From Agrypnia vestita (Eukaryota > Arthropoda > Insecta > Trichoptera > Phryganeidae), in NCBI GenBank assembly GCA_016648135.1, contig JADDOH010023114.1, forward strand, positions 1 to 64,000: DNA of 64,000 bases, given 5' to 3'. A model generated the notes under the pieces. The model saw only the letters and a list, made by a program, of their open reading frames with translations. It was not told the origin of the DNA and searched no databases. The position numbers and the translations under genes are program-made. This document shows positions 34,900-47,244 of the stretch, one piece after another (position 1 is the stretch's first letter; the number at the start of each line of letters is the position of its first letter).

Positions 34900-36640
34900 C
34901 AAATTTTAATATAGTTTAAATCATTTTAATATAATTTATCATTTTAATATAGTTTAGGAATAACGGGATTCTGTAATTTCTACAAGTATAAACAACCCCA
35001 ATCTTACCAAATCCATTTTATGTAGTGAAAGACGCGGGACTTATATTCTTCCTAAAATGTAAAATGAACCCGGTCTAGATGAAACATCCTTATTTAGTTT
35101 CAGGACAACGAGGTTTACGCGTTCCACGAGGAATATGATATAACCCGATCTAAACGAAGGTAATTTTATATAATTTTAGGACAACGGAACTTACAAATTT
35201 CATAAGGTATATCGTGAAGCCAATCTAGGCGGAGACACTACGTATATTTTAAACAGAGTAAGAGTTTAAATTTTATCATCAGGCCTAATACACCGCAAGA
35301 ATGTCCTAGGCATAGTAAACAAAATAGCGGTCAAAGCTGTAGTGTTTCTATGTTCACACGTTTTAGCTCAAAACGAATACTATAATTTTCACATTTATAA
35401 TACAAGACGCGAATTTCTAAACGAATCATTTTAAAATAGTTCTGATTGAAATCTACATGTTTCATATTTATTAAATGAAGGCGCGAATTCTAAACGAAAC
35501 ACTAACATTGCTCAAAAACGGGACCCTATATTTATATATGCTTAAAATGAAACGCGAATTCCCGAACGATAGCATTTTATATAACTAAATGTAACGAAAT
35601 CTTATATAGTTTATAAATAAGAAGACCCGGCCCCAGGCGGTTTTTATATATTTTCAATATAACGAGGCCCTATAACATCTTTATAAGTATAATACAACCC
35701 CGGTCTAACGAAACAATGTACTAGAAGTTTTTATATGTTTGAATACATGATATACGTTTTTTTTTTATACACGTTTTTATACGCGAGATTTACGTTTTCG
35801 TACAATACGAAGTACCCCAAATTATACAATCGCGAAGTTTACATCACTCCTAAAGTATAACCAGAACTAATTGAAACATTTTTCATAGTTTAAGTCCGCG
35901 AGGCAAATATCTTTCATAAAATATAAAATAACCAGAATCAAATTAAACATATTTTTACCTTATAGACTTTCCCCAACGCGCGTAATAATCCCGGCCACAT
36001 GAAACGTTTTTATATGTTTTAATAGCGCGGGACCTATGTTTTCCTATATAATATAAGATAACCCGGGCCGAACGGAAGCAATTTTATATACTTTATAAAA
36101 TAGTGAAACTTGTACTTCTGTAAAACCGTAAATAAACCCCGACCCCCACGAGATTATTTTATATAATTTTTTAGAATAATGAAATTTCATACATCTGTAA
36201 AATTGTAAATAAGTCCCGATTCTCACGAGATTATTTTATATAATTTTCTAGAATAATGGAATTTACACATCTGTGAAATTGTAAATAAACCCCGATTCTC
36301 ACGAGATTATTTTATATAATTTTCTAGAATAATGGAATTTATACATCTGTGAAATTGTAAATAAACCCCGATTCTCACGGAATTACTCTATATAATTTTA
36401 AACGAAATGAAAATCTAGATTATTATGGGCTGAACCTGATACCCCGCGAGATCAGCTATATATTTTTCACTAGACGTATTTTTAATCCCAGAATTTATTC
36501 GCTATAATTTTAACGGACTCTTACTATTAAACATAAACAAAAAAAATTATTAAAATAAACTAAATATTCTTTCGATAACTAAAATAAACCCGGTCTAATC
36601 GAAACATTTCATATAACGAAATATTATATGCCTTACAAAT
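34900..36640. repeat. Degenerate satellite-like array, units about 75 bp
   Basis: A motif of form CCCGGTCTAACGAAACA recurs in variants (CCCGGTCTAGATGAAACA about 35070, CCCGATCTAAACGAAGG about 35143, CCCCGGTCTAACGAAACA about 35709, CCCGGCCACATGAAAC about 35990, CCCGATTCTCACGAGA three times at about 36217, 36294 and 36368), separated by TATATAATTTT and AT-rich filler. The three copies at 36150-36380 are about 76 bp apart and nearly identical; the others are old. Confidence 0.75.
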
Positions 36641-36654
36641 GTAAAAATTAAAAT

Positions 36655-37240
36655 GAGACCTCGCGTATTTAGCAAAGATAGGTATTTTATAAGACTTATT
36701 TAAAATCGAATCTGTTAGTAACAACTCCTTTATCTTTTAACAACTTCCCGCGTGATTAGCATAAAATAGGTATCTTTATAACGCACAGCTAGTTTCCAGA
36801 GATCCGCCAATACTATACTTAGTAAAACGAAAATTTAACTAAATTTGAACTCTACCGTTTCCTGAAATTCTGCGAATATTATTCTGTGAACCTAGTAAGA
36901 CGACAAAAATAATTAACTTTATAGAACATAGTGATTTCCGAAGTTCCGATATGCCAGATTAATTACCTTTATAAAATAAAATCAAACCCGTACTCTGAGT
37001 TAAAACTCTTTTAACAGGACCTCGCGTATTTAGCATAAGATAGGTATTTTTACAAGATTTATTAACAATTTCCCGCGTGTTTAGCATAAAATAGGTATCT
37101 TTATAACGCACAGCTAGTTTCCGGAGATCTGCAAATATCAGTTCTATATATGCCGGACTAATCAACTTAATAAAGCGCAGTAATTTCCGAAGTTCTAATA
37201 TGCCAAATTAATTACCCTTTATAAAATAAAATCAAACCCG
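36655..37240. repeat. Direct duplication of about 350 bp, diverged
   Basis: CCTCGCGTATTTAGCA, ATAAAATAGGTATCTTTATA, ACGCACAGCTAGTTTCC and TTTATAAAATAAAATCAAAC occur in the same order in 36655-36990 and 37019-37235. Continues the style of the preceding satellite region. Confidence 0.8.
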
Positions 37241-39201
37241 TACCCCCCTTTTCTTTTAACGTGAGCAATAAACAATGTCGAAGAGTATATTTACCCGTAC
37301 ACAACTTTCACTTGAAATTAAACTATAATTTTCACTATAACCACTGGACACTCTAAGTCGACGGTAACTTTCACTCAAAAAAACAACCGACGCGGATTTC
37401 ACGCCCCGTAGACGTTCACACCAACTGCCCGAAATCTGCTGCGTCTTGACATTTTAAAACCCCCCTAGCGGGAAAAGGTCCTAAGTCGTGTGTTTCCAGG
37501 ATTTTCAATATTCTACTTCCCTTGAAACCTAAATCTTTGTTCCTAAGATTCAATTTGGCAAAAAAAAACCATATCTCCACTCGGATATGTCAGTTGATCC
37601 CACCTCCTGTTGCCGTCTCTGTCTCCTCCCTGTGCCTGTTTTGGGACGGACTCAGTGGCTTCGGACGATTTGAACTCGCTTCACAAGCGCGATAATTAAT
37701 TTTTAATATTTAATTTCTAAGTTCAGTCCATATTGTCGTTTGATCAACCGTAACTACAATCTATCGGGTACTCCCCTAATCATAGTTGATGTTTCTTCAT
37801 TATCTACCATTATTATGCCCCGTTCCCTCGTATTTTCACTCGTCTTTATCGGAAATTTAACGATCCTTGGCTGCTATATCATTGTATCAATTTCCCTACA
37901 CTCAACATGTACACACTGCATACCTAGATAAAACAATCGTTCAAAGGTACTATACCTAATTTTAAATTAATTTTGGGCGATCTTTTCTCGTGGATCATCC
38001 AATGAATCCTGTCTTTTGCCCGCGGCTCTCCGCGCACAGGGACGTATTAGTTCCCTCCGTTGCGGAATTTAAACATAATTTGTAACCATTTATTATTATT
38101 TTTATTGGCAGTAAGATTGATCCACAAAATAACTATGTTACATAGACAGTGAATATTCTCGAACAATATAATACTGGAAGAGTACTATTCGCTATAACAC
38201 AATAAACTATTAATGTAAGTTAAATTAAATTTTTAAATTCAGTGGAAGATTTTTAAGATCGTTTTGCTTTTAATTTTTTTCCCAAAACAAAATAAATAAA
38301 CAAATAAATAAACACACAGATACACACTCACACAACCCACTATTGGACATGTTTTTATTATTCTTTTATCGATTGTATGTATGTGTTTTCGCGTAATTGG
38401 CCCAAAACTCTGTGCATCAATTATTGTCTTTTCTTCAAAGATTGATTAATTATATGGCTGTAAGAAACCCAATAAATGAAAACAAATAAAACAAATAAGT
38501 AAATAAACCTCCAGTGCCGCAGGCAAGGCGTCGGATTAATTCAGTGCTCATTTATTGCCAAGGCACTGGACGCCTCCGCTGATAACTATATACCGCTCAC
38601 CATGTTCTTAGAGGTGTGTTGAAAGATTGCTAGTATCTGTCGAATCGGTCTCAAGTAGTTGTCTGTATTTGTACGTTTATCATTATTACATGCTCTTGCT
38701 ATATCCGTTCCACTTCACATTATTGTTCCTCCCGTCTTCGAATTTCTATCACACTATGTTCTCCTATGTTTTTGGTACTTATATGCTTGCTTTTTACTTG
38801 CATTTACTCCTATATATATTTGTTTCATTTATCCATCCATCTATAAGATCCCCATACGCTTTATCCTTTTATTTCATGTGTATATGGGCCGCAAATTCAT
38901 ATTATTTTATTTACAATATTCTTATCTAGATACACTTGTTCCAATTATGTTTTGTGGTTATTACTACCAAACCCGGCGAAATCTGAGCTAGAATAGCCAA
39001 TCGTATACACGTTACCCGTCCTGTTGAAACTACGCTAACGTCGGACAGGTTTGTAGTGATTACATAGTTAATATATTGTATCTATATTCGAGTATATTAT
39101 TTTCTTGTCGTGCCATTAATATGCTTACACGTTATCGTTATCTCTTTCCTAACTGTATATACCGTCATTGCACAATTACCTATCTGTTGTAAAAGCCTGA
39201 A
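37241..39201. other. No identifiable gene
   Basis: 37240-37700 is GC-richer with CACTTTCACT-like words; 38000-38060 has a CGCGGCTCTCCGCG hairpin. Short transmembrane-like frames near 38627-38991 are in T-rich DNA and have no family resemblance. Confidence 0.3.
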
Positions 39202-39515
39202 GAGCGTTAGTCTACAGATAAATATAATAGAATTATAGTTAACTTTCTACCCGCCTACGTTATTCGACTCCCGCGAAACGAAAATGAATCATTATTCGCT
39301 CCTCGATAGAGCGTCAGTCTACAGATAAATATAATGGAATTATAGTTAAATTTCCTATCTGCCTACGTTATCCGACTCCCGCGAAACGAAAATGAATCAC
39401 TATTCGCTTCTCGACAGAGCGTTAGTCTACAGATAAATATAATGGAATTATAGTTAACTTTCCTATCTGCCTACGTTATCCGATTCCCGCGAAACGAAAA
39501 TAAATCATTATCCGC
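39202..39515. repeat. Tandem array, about three units of 107 bp
   Basis: GAGCGTTAGTCTACAGATAA recurs at 39202, 39309 (one base different) and 39416, each followed by TATAATGGAATTATAGTTAA-type sequence and CCCGCGAAACGAAAAT. Confidence 0.95.
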
Positions 39516-40229
39516 TCAGTTAAGGTCACCCCTCTGGTACAACGTACACGTTTAATCCGTGCTTCACGGCCAATTCCTATAAAAAATTTTATGGGGCGTT
39601 TTCCTCTCGCGATCCCCCGATTAGGACCTGCCTTTCTTAGTTTTGCTCAATATTCTGCCTCTCTGTTGCCCGGGAATCCACTCGAGATCACGATTAATGA
39701 CATTTAAACGGTTTCAAAAACCGAGCAAAAAAGTCCATAATTCAGAAACCTCGTGGAACTGTCAATATCATCGTCACCTTAGAGTAGACGTTAATCGGTT
39801 TTTTAACGGCTTAAACTGCAATAACCGCGACCTAAATCTCTGAAAACCATGTTCAGCTTTTTTTATGGGAAGCACATGCGGACCGCTCGGACCGCATCGA
39901 TCGTCAACCATTTGTACCAAACGCGGCTTTACCACAAGATTAATATGATTTATAAGAATTGAATAGTAACTGCCCGTAACCTATATCCGATCAATCGCTA
40001 CTAACTCCCTCCCAATACTAGCGTTTCATCATTCCCAAATTTTTGTAGCCCCAATACTCCGCCAGGTGGGCTTAGTTCAATTTTTCCCGCGTAGCATTTA
40101 AATCATCTTAGAGTTCAAAATAAAAATAATAAAAAATAAAAAAAAAATCTATAGAAACAGGTGATTCATCACACTGTATAATGTAAATGCGTGAATATAT
40201 TGATGAAATATGGAGAAAGAATTTTTTTT
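39516..40229. other. No identifiable feature
   Basis: No gene, RNA or repeat seen; short A-rich tail at 40120-40150. Confidence 0.3.
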
Positions 40230-40425
40230 ATGAATTTAGTTACTGTAATGATAATCTAACGTTCTACAAAAAATAAGTCATAAATATTGAAAAAAATGCA
40301 AACTTTGATGTCGCATATCTCCATAACTATTGATATGGTCATAATAGCTTGAACATTTTCGACTCATAATTAAGGCGGGAATATAGTCCTGTGAGGTTAT
40401 TAATGTTTTCCAAATAACCCTGTAT
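40230..40425. mobile_element. Solo right arm of the palindromic MITE
   Basis: Matches 22188-22385 including GATGTCGCATATCTCC and ending CAAATAACCCTGTAT; the left arm is absent. Confidence 0.85.
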
Positions 40426-40479
40426 GTGTATTTATATTATCTTTTTAGCGGTCCACGGAGAGGAGACCGTAACAACAAG

Positions 40480-40636
40480 CATAGAGCGGCCGATTCGGAT
40501 TTGCTGGCCCGGGGTTTAAGCCCCATCTCCGGCCGTTTAATTTGTTTTTTTTTAGCCGTGAATTCAAACAAAATTACGGACGTTACTTTAAGTTACGGGG
40601 ACAGATATACGGACGGCAGACAACGAAATTATTATG
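40480..40636 (+). mobile_element. Short retroelement (SINE-like), family C, copy 1
   Basis: GAGCGGCCGATTCGG, TTGCTGGCCCGGGGTTTAAG and AGCCGTGAATTCAAACAAAA then a GACAACGAAATTATTAT tail are shared with 47728-47871; the tail also occurs at 52733-52771 (minus). The GGGGTTTAAGCCCC core resembles a decayed B box. Tail similar to one I recall from lepidopteran retroelements. Confidence 0.65.
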
Positions 40637-42369
40637 TTAAATTTGTTCTTTGTGACTAAATATTAATGCTGCGTTTTACTTATTTGCGAGATGCTTAAAA
40701 TATGTGGGGGTATATCACATTTTTTTTTACCAAGGGTAAAAATTTTTATGCAAGGGTTAATAATACCCCCTGCCCTGCCGTGATACATGACCGAAACTGG
40801 GCACACTACACTGGACGCCTGAGTTTTTAATGAGCTGTCCTATTAAAAAATTTAAAATGATGCCGGGTAGTTTTTGGTACTTTGCGGAACATGAGGGATT
40901 TTTGTGTGGAATTTTAATTGCAAAAAAACCTCCTTTTGTACCTTTCTTCCCCTCTTTATAAATCTCTAAATTATTACTTTTTATTTAGTTGCAAAAACAT
41001 GTATATTATGAACATGTAATGTAGACTTACTTTTTTAACCATAAAAGAAAAATAATTGTATTCAGTTGTTACTCACAGGAACACAGACAGGATAGTAAAG
41101 AAAATATACGAGGAGAATGATGAAGGCAAGATGAAAGATAATAATTAGACAATACTTACAATTATATACAATAAAACGTAGGTTCTGTTCTTTCGCAATA
41201 GATGCCCAATTTTTGATAGAAAACGGCGGAATCTTATTTATACACTTATATTACAGTATACTAAGAACAGTAATACGTCTTCATACAAACTGGCCGCTAC
41301 CCATTAGAATGTGTGCGTGCGTGCTCGGCGCCGTGTACGCACGCACTGTGACGCACACATTGACATAGAATATGGGGGCACAAGGCGGCGGCAGTAAGGG
41401 CCGTGCCTTCGGTGCCATTCGCGCTCGCAGCCGCCGCTTTAGAAAAAAAATGCGCTTCCTGAAAAAAATGCCTTTTTTATGTTTGTGGTGCTTTACTAAA
41501 AAGGCGTGTTGATTATCACAAAGACTGTGAGTTTTTAAAAGTCTACGTTGATGTTAATCAGCGTTCTTGCAATTTAAGTGCAGAAACTAGGTATACTAGT
41601 TACAGATATTTTCGGGTTTCGTGTCTACTTTATGCGTCGGAATCTCAGACGCTACGAGTTAAAAGAAAGGGGGTAAAAATAAAGTGACAACCCTAGCGTC
41701 AATGCAAGAGTAGGCTAATAACTCGCCGACAGGCCGGAGATAAACTACTGTTCTGGGTATATATTGTACACATAAAATATTATCTACTAGTCACTTATGA
41801 AATAATGTACATATTTAAAATATATACACGCTTGATAATTTATAATAATATGCATACATGTTTTTTAAAATAATCTTTGTATCTTGCCACCTTTTTTTTG
41901 GTGCCGGCCAAACTAGTTGTCATTGCGCATGCGCGCTATATATCAAACAATTAACACAAATATTGGTGTTTCTCCTCTCTGTCTGATCCTCTGGCGAAAC
42001 GGTATGATGGTTAGTAATATAAAAAAATAAATTCTGTATATATTATTATACATACATACATTCACAATTTTCCTTTTTAAATTCACCTTCCGATAAATTC
42101 GCATGTTAAACTGTAAATATGCACATGTGTTCTTACAAAATATTTTCATATGTAAAAAGAAAGACCCTATTCAATGCTATTAATTTAGCCTGTAATTACT
42201 TCGTGTTAATTAAATCGCTTAAAACGAATACAGTACGATTAATGCACCATGTTATACTTCGGATAAAATATAACATACTTGTTTAGGCCGTCAATTATTA
42301 TACTTCGATAACTGTATGTGGTTTTTGATCGTTTCTTTATTGATTTCAAATTTAGTTCGATCCAAGTAG
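40637..42369. other. Gene-free stretch with GC-rich block
   Basis: 41290-41440 is GC-rich, with a GTGCGTGCGTGCTCGG/ACGCACGCAC inverted pair (about 41312-41347) and CGGCGGCAG and GCCGCCGC words. No coding domain. The remainder is AT-rich. Confidence 0.4.
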
Positions 42370-42600
42370 AAAATCTACGACTTACCTTTGTTCAACTGGT
42401 GGGCCTGTCTCCGTGTAATAAGTCTTCAATCCGCCGTATTCCTTGCCTTTGTATCACTCAACTTTGATGTTACCGAGATGCTTTTAGTAGTCAACCATTT
42501 TCCGAGATGTCCGAAATGCGAATCCGCCGCTCCAACTTGACATCTGTAGTTTCAGGGCACCGTCGCCAGGGGCGTTATAGATTTCTACTAGTTCAAACAT
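42370..42600 (-). other. Exon-like stretch, unproven
   Basis: On minus, a GC-richer stretch (about 42590-42385) ends AACAAAG followed by GTAAGT, a consensus splice donor at about 42384. Inside, the frame TFELV...SGGFAFRTSRKMVDY stops at 42484, so if an exon it is at least partly untranslated. It could also be a repeat. Confidence 0.2.
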
Positions 42601-44371
42601 CTCAAACCAATTAAGCAAATGTGTGTATGTGTAATATATTGTGTAATAGTCTAAGATAATACATGTAAGAGGATACATATATAAAAAATACAAAACAATG
42701 CATTAATTTTGATAAACCTATTGAATGCATGCACGAACAACTAGGTACCACTTGCAGATTAATTGTGAACTCACCGATTATCAAACCTGGAATTTAATAA
42801 AAAATATAGGTAAAAGCAAATCCTAAAGACATGGTACGGAGATCAAAAGTACACAATTTTGGTAGAAAAACTCTTCGACATAAACGCAAATATATATATG
42901 ACCATACGTTGAGGAATAATCATTAGACTTTCGTGAAAATTGAATTCGCGTTGAACGAAGTTTTCCTACATTAGAATACCGGTTTGTTTGTTTGTTTTAA
43001 AACATCTCAGAAAGCCACAGGCTAAAAGTGCTTAAAATAAAAACATGAACGAAAATGCTGGCGAACACATTTTATCGCGGCACAAAAATTTATAATTTTA
43101 CAGAAGTTGTAAGACGTTCCGTACCCTAAATATTATTGTCAAAGTGTACGAGAAGAAAGGTTTTTTTGAATTATGAAGAATGAATAATCGCTGTTGTACC
43201 ATTCCAACGGCAGGGCCTCCGAGCGGAAATATGCTTTCTCCGCATAAAGCACAACAAGGAAATTGTTTTTCTTCCGCGTGGTCCCGACAGGATGATTGAT
43301 CTTTTTTTTACTTTGATCATTGCACTTCTGTTTCAGAAAGTAACATAATGAAGAACTTACTTATATTTTGTGTGACTGATTGTATTCCTACGCGGATAAA
43401 CTCAACGGAGAATTTTTATAGAATAAAAGACGACCAAAACTTTCTCAAAGCGGCTTACCTAAAAATTGTAACAGTAGAATGTCTCAAACAGTGCACTTGA
43501 ACATAGCAAAAACATATTCCTTTTTTGCAAACTTATTAATAAATAAATATGTTAAACATAATAATTATATGTTCAAATGATTGTCAAAACTGTTATTTTA
43601 ACCGGTTACGAAAAAATAAATATTTGATATTTGTATCTAACTATATCAATGATTGGTAACTGACTTTTCGCAATTATACTGCAACCATCAGTACTAGACA
43701 GTAGTTAAATCTTAGTTAAAAATACCTTAATTGATATACTGATTTACGGATAGAATAGGGGTATATAAAAACTAGATGCAACCGCGAATAATGATGGGAA
43801 ATTAAAAGTGGTATTAAAGGTTAACAAAGATTAAAAAGATAGAAGGCCGCCTAGACGCAAGTAGAAAGAGGTTATCTTAAAAATATAATATCTTAAAAAT
43901 TAAAAATTAAAAACTAAAAAAAACATAAAACTAGCATATAACAACATGGTCGCTTGCCTTCGACAGAAGACACGAAAAAGAAGAATGAATTATCCTAAAA
44001 ACCAATAAAAAAACAATGGCAAATAATATGAATACATTTCAGAATATTTTGAGTATGTCTTTATATGTAAGAGTATGCCGCGGTGAGGATCTTTGCAACC
44101 CACATGTGAAACGAGGCGTATAATTGAAATATATACAACTTACAAAAATTAATAGACATGGTATACTATCATGGGTGGAAATGGCGGTTACATATGTGTA
44201 AAGTGATCACTTAAGCCAACCATTCGATAGGTCGTAAGTCCTATGTACACCCATAAAGACTTCTATACCTACTCCCCTTTATTAAAAAAAAATACAGTTT
44301 CGTCTCTGTGAGACATCTATAATATACATTAATTGAATACATTTCAATCATTTAGAATCTTTTTTTTTTTT
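42601..44371. other. AT-rich spacer
   Basis: No supported feature. Short GC patch near 43205-43295 only. Confidence 0.3.
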
Positions 44372-44546
44372 AACAGAGATGCGAACACGGAATACGTATC
44401 ACATCAATATTCTAACTATTATTAAACTAAGCTAAATGCTTGTTATGAATATAGGACTATCTTGCTCCGGTCCGAAGTGAGATTCAAACCCGCGACGTTT
44501 GGATCACGAGGCGAGAGTCCTAACCACAAGACCAACAAGCTACTCG
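44372..44546 (-). mobile_element. tRNA-derived SINE, family B, copy 2 (fullest copy)
   Basis: Minus strand starts CGAGTAGCTTGTTGGTCTTG, continues with TCGCCTCGTGATCC and a B-box-like GCGGGTTTGAATCTCAC, and ends CGTGTTCGCATCTCTGTT followed by an A-tail (plus poly-T 44360-44371). Longer in the middle than 25398-25552. Confidence 0.85.
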
Positions 44547-44757
44547 TATTGCTTATCTCTTTCTCCATAAATTACTGTTTTTTCTTTAAACAATTTAATA
44601 ATTAAATATAAAATAAATATCTACTTATTACTATTTATTATGGTCAATTTTCCACGTTCAATATTATTGTGGCAGAATCGAAGTCTGCATTGCTTAAAAT
44701 TATTTATAGAAATATTTTTGTTAGCAAACATACTAATTAGACATAACATCACATAAC

Positions 44758-44865
44758 ATCCAGGCTTGAGTGAATCACATAGAATAATTGTGTCCTCATC
44801 GGGAATCTAACCCGGAACCTTCGGTGTGAGAGCGAGTTTCATGCCACTGGACTAAGAGGGTCGCG
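44758..44865 (-). mobile_element. tRNA-derived SINE, family A, copy 2
   Basis: Minus strand has TTAGTCCAGTGGCATGA, ACACCGAAGGTTCCGGG and a B box GGTTAGATTCCC, then the same tail as at 9941-10045 (TGATTCACTCAAGCCTGG). Direction and 3' tail agree with copy 1. Confidence 0.8.
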
Positions 44866-45249
44866 AGTGTACGGCTAGTAATAACATAAAATAACGTAAT
44901 ATAGTTTACAAACATATTTACTTAGACATAATAAATTACATGTATATAATTTACAAACATAATGAGACATAATAACATAAAGTAACAAACATAAGTGAAC
45001 AAACTTACTTAATGCTTATAGAGTTCTAAGATGTACCTATCCAAACGTATGGAAAATAAAATATCTATATCTATTATAATTTTTTTCGCTTTTGGAATCA
45101 AGTTAACTTCCAACCATAGGACAATTTCCCATGGCGTTATTCACTTAATTTTATTTAAAGACGAATATTAAAGTCCGGAAATAATTTCATCGTTTTTAAT
45201 TAAATAAATTTTCCAGGACATTTAATGTTCAAAAATAATATTGGCGATT
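44866..45249. other. AT-rich spacer
   Basis: Only the recurring words ACATAATAACATAA and TTTACAAACATA, suggesting a short-period decayed repeat at 44880-45000. Confidence 0.35.
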
Positions 45250-45325
45250 AAAAGTGGGATTTAATTTTCTACTTATTAAAATAAATCCTTTTATTTTAAT
45301 AAGTAGAACATTAAATCCCACTTTT
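45250..45325. repeat. 76-nt hairpin, about 35-bp arms, one mismatch
   Basis: AAAAGTGGGATTTAAT and TTCTACTTATTAAAATAA on the left pair with the right arm ending ATTAAATCCCACTTTT; the loop is about 6 nt. Probably a tiny foldback element; no target duplication is evident. Confidence 0.9.
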
Positions 45326-45897
45326 CTCCTCCTCACTCTCCTGCATGTGGACAATTTTAATATAATTAATTAAAATCATTTTTATTTTTACATTATTAAA
45401 TCAAAACATTTCTTAACCCTTCTGAACGCTAGATTTATTTAACATAATAAACGTTTGTATTAATACCATGTTATGTTTTCGGTACTTATTTTGTAGAATG
45501 GAAGCACGAATACTTATTCAATATATAAAATAATTCATTATTTCAGTAAATATATATATTATACTTTTAGATATTTTTTTATAATTGTATATTATTGACG
45601 ATATATTTATTAATAGGTATGTTCTAAGAACATCATTACTGGATTTTGTTCACAGAGGAAAAATAATAAATGAAGATAAATTATAGATGTCTTATAGGAA
45701 CAAATTATAAATTATATATGAGAAAGCATGTAAGGATGATGTCTTTATTGGGTTGTCGACAGGGCTTACAGAATATAATATATATTATGAAATATAAAAA
45801 TTCATTCGCTTTAATACAAGACGAAAACCTTAAAAAACATATTTTTCAAATTTCTGCTCAGTTTTTATAATTTTGTTTGACTTGTATCAAACCGAAA
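45326..45897. other. AT-rich spacer
   Basis: No gene. A 66-codon plus frame (45670-45870) lacks a recognisable domain. Confidence 0.3.
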
Positions 45898-46011
45898 GAA
45901 TTTTTGATATTCCATTTAAGTTACTGTCGTAATAGTCCAACGTTTTATAGAAAATGAGTCAAAAATATGGAAAAAATACTAACTTTGATGTCGCTTATCT
46001 CCGTAACTGTT
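45898..46011. mobile_element. Decayed arm of the palindromic MITE
   Basis: TTAAGTTACTGTCGTAATAG and TTTGATGTCGCTTATCTCCG align with 22188-22290; the outer terminus is lost. Confidence 0.65.
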
Positions 46012-46941
46012 GAAATTTAACCTAAAATGTAAAGAACATTTTTTATTCAAAATTTAATGAAAAAGACTCCCCCTAAGTTTTTTCTATTATCTCAAAGATT
46101 TTATTTGATTTTATGCAAAATTGTTTTTATGGTTGTAAAGAGGATATGAGATGTGTCGTCACCAATTTACAAAAGGTTGATAAAGGAGTCCACCTCTACA
46201 ATCCGGTTCCTTCAGTATTCTGAGAAATATTGCGATGCATGTAAGTGTTGTGTAAGGATGGCAAGGAAATAAGCGAAGCGCACAGGTAAGGAATAAAACA
46301 CTCAAATACATGATTTGAACTGGGTTTAATGGAGCGAGTTTTTTGATGGTTTCCATTAAACAATGGTTTCCATTAAAAGAAAAGAGATTGGGAGAAGTGG
46401 TGAAATGTCGTGAACTCCGTACCCGCTCGCGCTTTTATCAGGTTCATAAGGTCATGATATGTCGACGGAATGCATCAATCATCATATAGCAGTTGCAATC
46501 TTTCAAATTAAGATTAAAAAAAATTTATATACCTACATTATTAAAAAAATATTCATTGAACATATTTGAAAGACGATACGGGGCAATTTCAGAGACCATT
46601 GTAAGACAAAGGGTAATGCTACCAATAAGACTATAATACCTCAATTTGTGTATGAAAGTTCACTCCAACGGCAAGCGGTAAAACGTATTACCAGAAATCC
46701 TTTAAGGGTTAACCGTTATAATACTTTTTATTAATTTAAATTCACGGAAAGTTTGTAATATCTTTTGAGGAAAATTTCGGAAGGTAATTACGAAAAATGT
46801 TTCTCGAGCAGAAAAGCCTTTAAAGTTTACGTACACAAAAGAGGCTTAATTTCACATTAATTACTTTTATATGGATTTTTACCTCAAGAAATTATCTGAA
46901 TTCGGATTGGAAGATTGCTTTATAATAGGTCCTTGAATACA

Positions 46942-47244
46942 TTACAATATCGATATAAAGCTAAACGTAATTCTGCCGAACAATATAATATGTTTTGTTT
47001 TCATAAATTCCAAATGAAAAGGAGGCTGGAATGAATAAATCTGTGGAGAACCGGAGAGATTTGGCTTTGTGTGAATGGACTCAATCGCTGTAAGGAGCTT
47101 AGAGATACGCTTATCTGTAAAGAAAACAATCGACGTCTTTCTATGGTCAATAAATGTATAGAGGTTTGCAGCTTTAATTGAACCACAAAGTTTAATGAAA
47201 TCCTCAGGCTGATTGTCAAAAATTGCTTCTAGATAAAAATACAT
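46942..47244 (-). CDS. Possible orphan exon or gene fragment, unrecognised
   Basis: A 100-codon minus frame with a less AT-rich, more codon-like composition than its surroundings. It begins MYFYLEAIFDNQPEDF, has a Lys/Arg-rich middle (TDKRISKLLTAIESIH) and ends hydrophobic (ILFGRITFSFISIL). Just upstream on minus, CGTGCAGGACAATG could be a splice acceptor (…TGCAG/G), which would make this an internal exon with no initiator role for the Met. The pattern loosely resembles the first membrane helices of insect odorant receptors, but that is only an impression; no family motif is certain. No sister exon was found in the window. Confidence 0.22.
   Translation of the reverse strand: MYFYLEAIFDNQPEDFIKLCGSIKAANLYTFIDHRKTSIVFFTDKRISKLLTAIESIHTKPNLSGSPQIYSFQPPFHLEFMKTKHIILFGRITFSFISIL

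Noticed and set aside
38627..38991. Two overlapping frames that look like membrane proteins
   Set aside because: T-rich DNA gives Phe/Leu/Ile/Tyr-rich translations; no family resemblance.
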